A DNA stretch of 64,000 bases, from the NCBI GenBank assembly GCA_029960065.1, contig JASCOF010000001.1:496001-560000 (forward strand), read 5' to 3'. The position numbers and the translations under genes were made by a program. This stretch comes from Flavobacteriaceae bacterium PS02336 (GTDB lineage: Bacteria > Bacteroidota > Bacteroidia > Flavobacteriales > Flavobacteriaceae). The notes below the pieces were generated by a model. It saw nothing but the letters and a program-made list of their open reading frames with translations, had not been told where the DNA came from and did not search any database. This document shows positions 59,805 through 64,000 of the stretch, in pieces (position 1 is the stretch's first letter; every line of letters begins with the position of its first letter).

Positions 59805-60203
59805 ATGAGTACAGCAATAAAACCAAAACATATCGGCAGAAATATAAGCCGTATCAGAGAGCTTAAAGATATGAAACAGGATGCATTGGCACTGGCTTTA
59901 GGCATAACCCAGCAGACCATTTCGAATATTGAAAACAGCGAAACGGTTGACGAACAAAGACTAATTGAGATTGCAAAAGCTCTTGATGTTTCTGTTGAAG
60001 CAATTAAAAACTTTTCGGAAGAAGCGGTTTTTAATATTATTGGAAATACCATTCAAGACCACGGTGCTATTCCTATTATTACAACAGGTGATTATAATTG
60101 TACTTTTAATCCTTTAGATAAAGTTGTTGAACTTTACGAACGTTTGGTTCAAGCTGAAAAAGATAAAGTGGAGTATTTGGAGAAGTTATTGAATGGGAAA
60201 TAA
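59805..60203 (+). CDS. XRE-family helix-turn-helix regulator
   Basis: 132 residues. N-terminal HTH (about 10-65): ISRIRELKDMKQDALALALGITQQTISNIENSE with the XRE signature, then AKALDVSVEAIKNFSEEAV and a C-terminal helical part (DKVVELYERLVQAEKDKVEYLEKLL) that could mediate dimerisation. Single-domain regulators like this often control adjacent genes. Neighbours are the small minus gene upstream and the convergent HD/Hsp90-like gene. A hairpin terminator follows. Confidence 0.85.
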   Translation: MSTAIKPKHIGRNISRIRELKDMKQDALALALGITQQTISNIENSETVDEQRLIEIAKALDVSVEAIKNFSEEAVFNIIGNTIQDHGAIPIITTGDYNCTFNPLDKVVELYERLVQAEKDKVEYLEKLLNGK

Positions 60204-60227
60204 TTGTTTTTAAAAATATAATATTGA

Positions 60228-60257
60228 AAAGAGACCTTTGATGAGGTCTCTTTTTTA
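60228..60257 (+). terminator. Terminator of the XRE gene
   Basis: AAAAGAGACCT (60228-60238) with AGGTCTCTTTT (60245-60255) and a T tract. Confidence 0.85.
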
Positions 60258-60302
60258 TTCTTGTGTTCTGAGCGAGACACTCGTGTCGAAGAAAATAAAT
60301 AA

Positions 60303-63083
60303 TTATTCGTATTTTTTAATATAATAATCCAGCTCTAGAAATGCACTTTTGTATTTCTCTTTTCTTTCTTTCATATCATACGGAATAACATCAAAATTAT
60401 TTAATAATTCAAGCATCAATTTTTCAAATATGTCTGAAGAATCGATATTTAAAGAACCATTAATTCTATTAAGTTTAGTTTCTATTATTGCATTACATGA
60501 TGATAAATTTGTTTCCAATTCATTTAAGATGAACTCATCATTGAAATAATTATACGAAAGCTCAATATTTTCTGATGATGAATTTTTTATTTGATGATTT
60601 TTTTTTACCGTGACGGGGTATCTATTATAATAATCATCAAACAATTTATCATACATCAATTTGTTTGTATAAAGTTTAGCTCCATAATAGCTATATACAT
60701 TTGCTTGATATTGATAATCTGTCATTGAAAAATCTCTTTTTTCATTTGAAAGAAAAATAAAAGAATCTTTTATATCGAATTCTGAAAGAAATTCAAATTC
60801 TTTTTTCCGAAGAAAAATGAGTAAAGTTTTATCGGGATTTTTTTTGATAAAAAAATTATGCTTTAGAATAAATCCTCTTTTTGAAAAAAGTAATTCAAAA
60901 TCACCAATTGCAGGATGATTAATTTTTTGAATCTTAAAATCTTTAATATTTGGAGGGAATTTGATCTCTGTAGTTAAAATCTTTGCAAGAACATCTTTGT
61001 AAATTTCTGTTTGCAATTCTTTTCTAAAAGGTATAACTCCTCCATCTAAATTGTTTCTACTCAAATTAAGAGGTAGGTTACCATTAAAATCAAAAATAGA
61101 AACGAAAGGAAGTTTTAATTCTTTAATCCAACGATTAATTTTTCCTTCCCAATAATCCTTTTTAAAATCTCTTACTTCAGGGATTAAAATACCATTGGAA
61201 ATCATTTTTCCAGATCCATCAAAAAAAACTTTATCAAATGTCCAAATAATTTTATTATAATTTTCAATATTTAGTATTTTCCATGAGTTATTTAATTCAT
61301 CACTATATCCTGGGGATTTAGCTACTTCACCTATTTTATTAAAAGTTCCGGTTTTGTCTATATAATTAACTTGAGGAGTATTTTGTAGATACCACTTGTC
61401 AAACGAATAATTACTATTTTTTAATTTGTTTAAAATTTCTTTATCTATTGGAATAGTTATAATGGTTCCTATACTTGGTTTATTTGTTTTTGTTATTTCT
61501 ATTTGTTCTGTATTTAAATCAGTTGAAAATGTTAAGCCAAATTCAGAATTAGAATCTCGAGTTTCTAAAATAAGTTTATTACCAATGAGAAATGACGCTA
61601 AAACACCTATGCCGAATTTCCCACTTCTTTGAATTTTGGATTCTCCTTCTTCATTTGAAAAAGTTTTTTTCCAAAGAGAACTTTTTCTCAAAGATGATCC
61701 AACTTCTAAAAAATAATTTTTTACGATATTCAAACTCATTCCTATTCCATTGTCCTCAATTTTAAAAAAATAATTATCATTTTCAGAGTAGAGTGTAATA
61801 TTAACTTCTCCTTTGTACTCTGTTTTTTCAATAAACTCCCTTTCTCTACAAGAATCTACAGCATTTTGTAGTAATTCCCTTACTCCAAATGTTGGGTCAT
61901 TTCCATATAAAGGACCAATTAATAGTTTTGGTAACTCATTTGAAACTTTAAAAGTAATTTTTTCAGGTATATAATTTATTTTTTTTGCAAAATTTTGCAC
62001 ATTATCTATATTTGACTTAACACGTCTATAAGATATTTTAGGCTGTTTTTCTTTTACATCTTTGCCATAAATTTCACCTAAAATAGCCCAACTAGTATCT
62101 AACTCTTTTTGAATATCTTCAAATAATTCTTGTAGTTTGATAAATATATAACTGTTTCTTGGCTCACATTGCAAGATTAATGTTTCAGGGTCCTTATTAA
62201 AAGTCTGAACATATTTTACATCTAAATGTTTGTAATGTTCAATTTCGGAAATAGGGGAATTAAATGTTTTTAATTTTACTGTTACATCTGGAGTTCTTGA
62301 TGAATCAATCTGAAAATAATCAGCAATTCTTAAAAGAACCATTAGGTAAATAATCTCAATGTTGTACGGTTTAACCCATGTATCTTGAAATTTTAATTCT
62401 AAATAGCTGAAAAGACTTCTTATATTGATTCCATGACTTCTTGCAATAAGTCCACATATGTTTTTTAAATCATAATCCAAATCTGAAGCAAATGGTACAT
62501 AGCCATTTTTGATAGGAAATCCTTTTAAAGCTATTTCGTGTGCAATTCGAGGATGATTTCGTCTTATGAATTCACCAATTAACTTTTTGTCTTCTCCATT
62601 AAGTTTATCTTTATTCTCAAGTTGTGGAATTCTAAAATTCCATGTTTCATTTCCTATAATATTTTTCTTTTCTGTGTCTCCAAATCTTCGAGCTTCATCT
62701 AAAAAATCATTCCATAATTCAGTCCAAGTTTTTGTGTCAATTTCATTAATTCGTATATCGTCATTTCGCCCAGAAATTAGAGCGCAAAAACCATCATAAG
62801 TTAGATGCATTCCAATGTCATGTAATATTGTAGCTAGTATATAAATAGCAATAGATTCAGAATCATTATTTAGAAATTGTTCAATCGTTTCATTTGGTAT
62901 AATTTTAATTGATGAATTTAAAATAGATTCAATATGATTGATTCCATGATCTGTATATTCTTCAAAAAAATACAGATTATTTTCTTTTAAAATTTGATCA
63001 TATTGGGAGACAGTATAATATACAATTCCATTTAATTTTTGATTTTTTTCTATTATTGTCTTAAAAGATAAAGGAATATTCAT
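60303..63083 (-). CDS. HD phosphohydrolase fused to Hsp90-like (GHKL) ATPase
   Basis: 926 residues, no signal or membrane segment. N-terminal HD domain (about 40-265): TDHGINH (H46, H50), LHDIGMH (H88, D89), HPRIAH (H178, H183), SHG (H218) and RIADYFQID (D256), as in dNTPase or Cas3-type HD enzymes. Then an Hsp90-like ATPase (about 385-590): N-box RELLQNAVDS (E404, N408), IEDNGIGM (D445), lid SGKFGIGVLASF (about 488-499). The last 330 residues are unassigned. Genes of this plan occur in predicted conflict systems, as I recall. AT-rich; no partner genes. The start at 63083 (MNIPLSFKTII) is the first ATG. Confidence 0.82.
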   Translation of the reverse strand: MNIPLSFKTIIEKNQKLNGIVYYTVSQYDQILKENNLYFFEEYTDHGINHIESILNSSIKIIPNETIEQFLNNDSESIAIYILATILHDIGMHLTYDGFCALISGRNDDIRINEIDTKTWTELWNDFLDEARRFGDTEKKNIIGNETWNFRIPQLENKDKLNGEDKKLIGEFIRRNHPRIAHEIALKGFPIKNGYVPFASDLDYDLKNICGLIARSHGINIRSLFSYLELKFQDTWVKPYNIEIIYLMVLLRIADYFQIDSSRTPDVTVKLKTFNSPISEIEHYKHLDVKYVQTFNKDPETLILQCEPRNSYIFIKLQELFEDIQKELDTSWAILGEIYGKDVKEKQPKISYRRVKSNIDNVQNFAKKINYIPEKITFKVSNELPKLLIGPLYGNDPTFGVRELLQNAVDSCREREFIEKTEYKGEVNITLYSENDNYFFKIEDNGIGMSLNIVKNYFLEVGSSLRKSSLWKKTFSNEEGESKIQRSGKFGIGVLASFLIGNKLILETRDSNSEFGLTFSTDLNTEQIEITKTNKPSIGTIITIPIDKEILNKLKNSNYSFDKWYLQNTPQVNYIDKTGTFNKIGEVAKSPGYSDELNNSWKILNIENYNKIIWTFDKVFFDGSGKMISNGILIPEVRDFKKDYWEGKINRWIKELKLPFVSIFDFNGNLPLNLSRNNLDGGVIPFRKELQTEIYKDVLAKILTTEIKFPPNIKDFKIQKINHPAIGDFELLFSKRGFILKHNFFIKKNPDKTLLIFLRKKEFEFLSEFDIKDSFIFLSNEKRDFSMTDYQYQANVYSYYGAKLYTNKLMYDKLFDDYYNRYPVTVKKNHQIKNSSSENIELSYNYFNDEFILNELETNLSSCNAIIETKLNRINGSLNIDSSDIFEKLMLELLNNFDVIPYDMKERKEKYKSAFLELDYYIKKYE

Positions 63084-63177
63084 TCTTACTTCTGTTTGTT
63101 TTTAATTTCTATATTGCTTTTACTAAAGTAACAAAGATTATGGAAAATTTATTTTTTATTTAAGTAAATTGCTTGAA

Positions 63178-63231
63178 AATAAAAAGCCACAAATTATTAG
63201 AATTAAATCTATATAATCTGTGACTTAAAAT
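63178..63231 (-). terminator. Terminator of the threonine synthase gene
   Basis: Minus-strand arms AAGTCACAGATTAT and ATAATTTGTGGCTT, with G-U pairs at the two mismatches, followed by a T-rich stretch. It lies 18 bases past the thrC stop. Confidence 0.7.
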
Positions 63232-63248
63232 TTTATAAATGTTAAGTT

Positions 63249-64000
63249 TTACCCCAAGAAATCTTTCAACTCCTCATAACTCCCAATCTTCACACTAACT
63301 TTCTCCTCATTAATAACACTCTCAATTTGAGCAGGAATAGGAAGTGTAATTCCTAAAGCAGGTTCAACAACATCTAAGAATTTAATAGGATGTGCTGTTT
63401 CTAAGAAAATACCAATTGCGTTCGGGTGTTTCTCCAATTCTTTTTTCAAACCTAAATAACCAACAGCGCCGTGTGGTTCTGCGATATAACCGTCTGTGTT
63501 ATAAATTTTCTTTAGCGCTTCAAGAGTTTCTTCGTCAGTATAACTATAAGAAGAAAAGTCTTTTTCGAACGCTTTTAAGTCATTATTGTACAATTCCTGA
63601 ATTCTAATAAAGTTACTTGGATTTCCAACGTCCATTGCGTTAGAGATTGTTGCTTTAGAAGGTTTTGGGTCGTATTTTCCATTTTCTAAGAATCTTGGTA
63701 CGGTGTCGTTTACGTTTGTAGACGCTACAAAATGCTCAATTGGCAAACCTAATTTCTTTGCCATAATTCCGGCGCAGATATTTCCGAAGTTGCCACTTGG
63801 ACAAGAGAAAACTAAAGGTTTGTTTTGGCTTTTCAACGCTTTGTAAGCGAAGAAGAAATAAAACATTTGCGGTAACCAGCGCGCAATATTAATTGAATTC
63901 GCTGAGGTTAGGTTTTTATGCGCTAAAGTTTCATCTAAAAAAGCTTTTTTTACCATATCCTGACAATCATCAAAAACACCGTCAACTTCAAGCGCTTTAA
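63249..64000 (-). CDS. thrC: Threonine synthase, C-terminal part (partial)
   Basis: Converts O-phosphohomoserine to threonine with PLP. The frame is open to the window edge (KALEVDGVFDDCQDMVKKAF), so the start lies outside. Seen: LTSANSINIARWLPQMFYFFF, the PLP phosphate loop CPSGNFGNICAG, ASTNVNDTVPRFL, AMDVGNPSNFIRI and EPHGAVGYLGLKKEL, all typical of the longer class II enzymes. The visible part covers about the last 250 residues. Confidence 0.93.
   Translation of the reverse strand, partial: KALEVDGVFDDCQDMVKKAFLDETLAHKNLTSANSINIARWLPQMFYFFFAYKALKSQNKPLVFSCPSGNFGNICAGIMAKKLGLPIEHFVASTNVNDTVPRFLENGKYDPKPSKATISNAMDVGNPSNFIRIQELYNNDLKAFEKDFSSYSYTDEETLEALKKIYNTDGYIAEPHGAVGYLGLKKELEKHPNAIGIFLETAHPIKFLDVVEPALGITLPIPAQIESVINEEKVSVKIGSYEELKDFLG

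Noticed and set aside
1..64000. Prophage, integrated element, insertion sequence, tRNA or rRNA gene.
   Set aside because: I saw no integrase, transposase, phage protein, tRNA cloverleaf or rRNA. The repeats are short and non-coding, so they do not by themselves show an active element.

Overview
The window looks like a chromosomal segment of a Flavobacterium or a close relative (Bacteroidota). Support comes from the low GC content, the many promoters with a TAnnTTTG -7 box, the near absence of Shine-Dalgarno sequences, the fused CcoNO cytochrome oxidase subunit, the quinone-dependent malate dehydrogenase, a type-IX-secretion-like tail on two LamG proteins, and characteristic small families (DUF5606, DUF3817, PPGQ-tail lipoproteins). 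I saw no rRNA, tRNA, CRISPR array, transposase, integrase or phage structural gene.

Layout. 1-8300: end of an Smr-domain gene, a duplicated-domain lipoprotein, cysteine desulfurase, the tRNA threonylcarbamoyl enzyme Sua5, then a surface-glycan block (three minus-strand glycosyltransferases of families GT4, GT2 and GT9, a CgeB-like protein and a WaaP-like kinase). 8400-19100: housekeeping genes (dapD, ruvX, mqo, def, mazG), a PAS protein, a small RelE/ParE-type toxin-antitoxin pair, a FUSC membrane protein and a lipoprotein carbonic anhydrase. 18393-29300: a microaerobic respiration island with an Fnr-like regulator, the copper ATPase CcoI, CcoS, CcoNO, CcoQ, CcoP, CcoG, FixH, a TauE/SafE-like protein and HemN. 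Three near-identical FNR-type dyads sit at exactly the same distance from the -7 box in front of ccoI, ccoS and hemN, which ties the island into one regulon. 29400-42450: DoxX, acyl-CoA carboxylase beta, a TetR regulator with two matching operators, lpxD, msrB, prfB with its programmed frameshift, threonine aldolase, YbaB, oligopeptidase B and a cysteine synthase.

42450-47500 is accessory: two tandem LamG paralogs that share an upstream motif and a terminator type, a small lipoprotein and a copy of it cut off exactly at the lipobox, and four orphan genes. 47600-54450: YebC, an S41 protease, gcvT, a stand-alone NAD(P)HX dehydratase and a HipA-like kinase overlapping a DUF3037 gene. 54600-64000: a pectate lyase, a second Crp-like regulator, a GNAT acetyltransferase, a methyltransferase-like protein, orphan genes, an XRE regulator, a 926-residue fusion of an HD phosphohydrolase and an Hsp90-like ATPase (the best candidate for an undescribed defence or stress system), and the end of threonine synthase.

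Intergenic spaces carry at least eight families of long inverted repeats built from short reiterated words. They cluster in the accessory half, and one seems to supply the -33 element of the HipA-like gene. Gene starts were chosen using the TAnnTTTG promoters, signal peptides and family alignments from memory; no database search was run.
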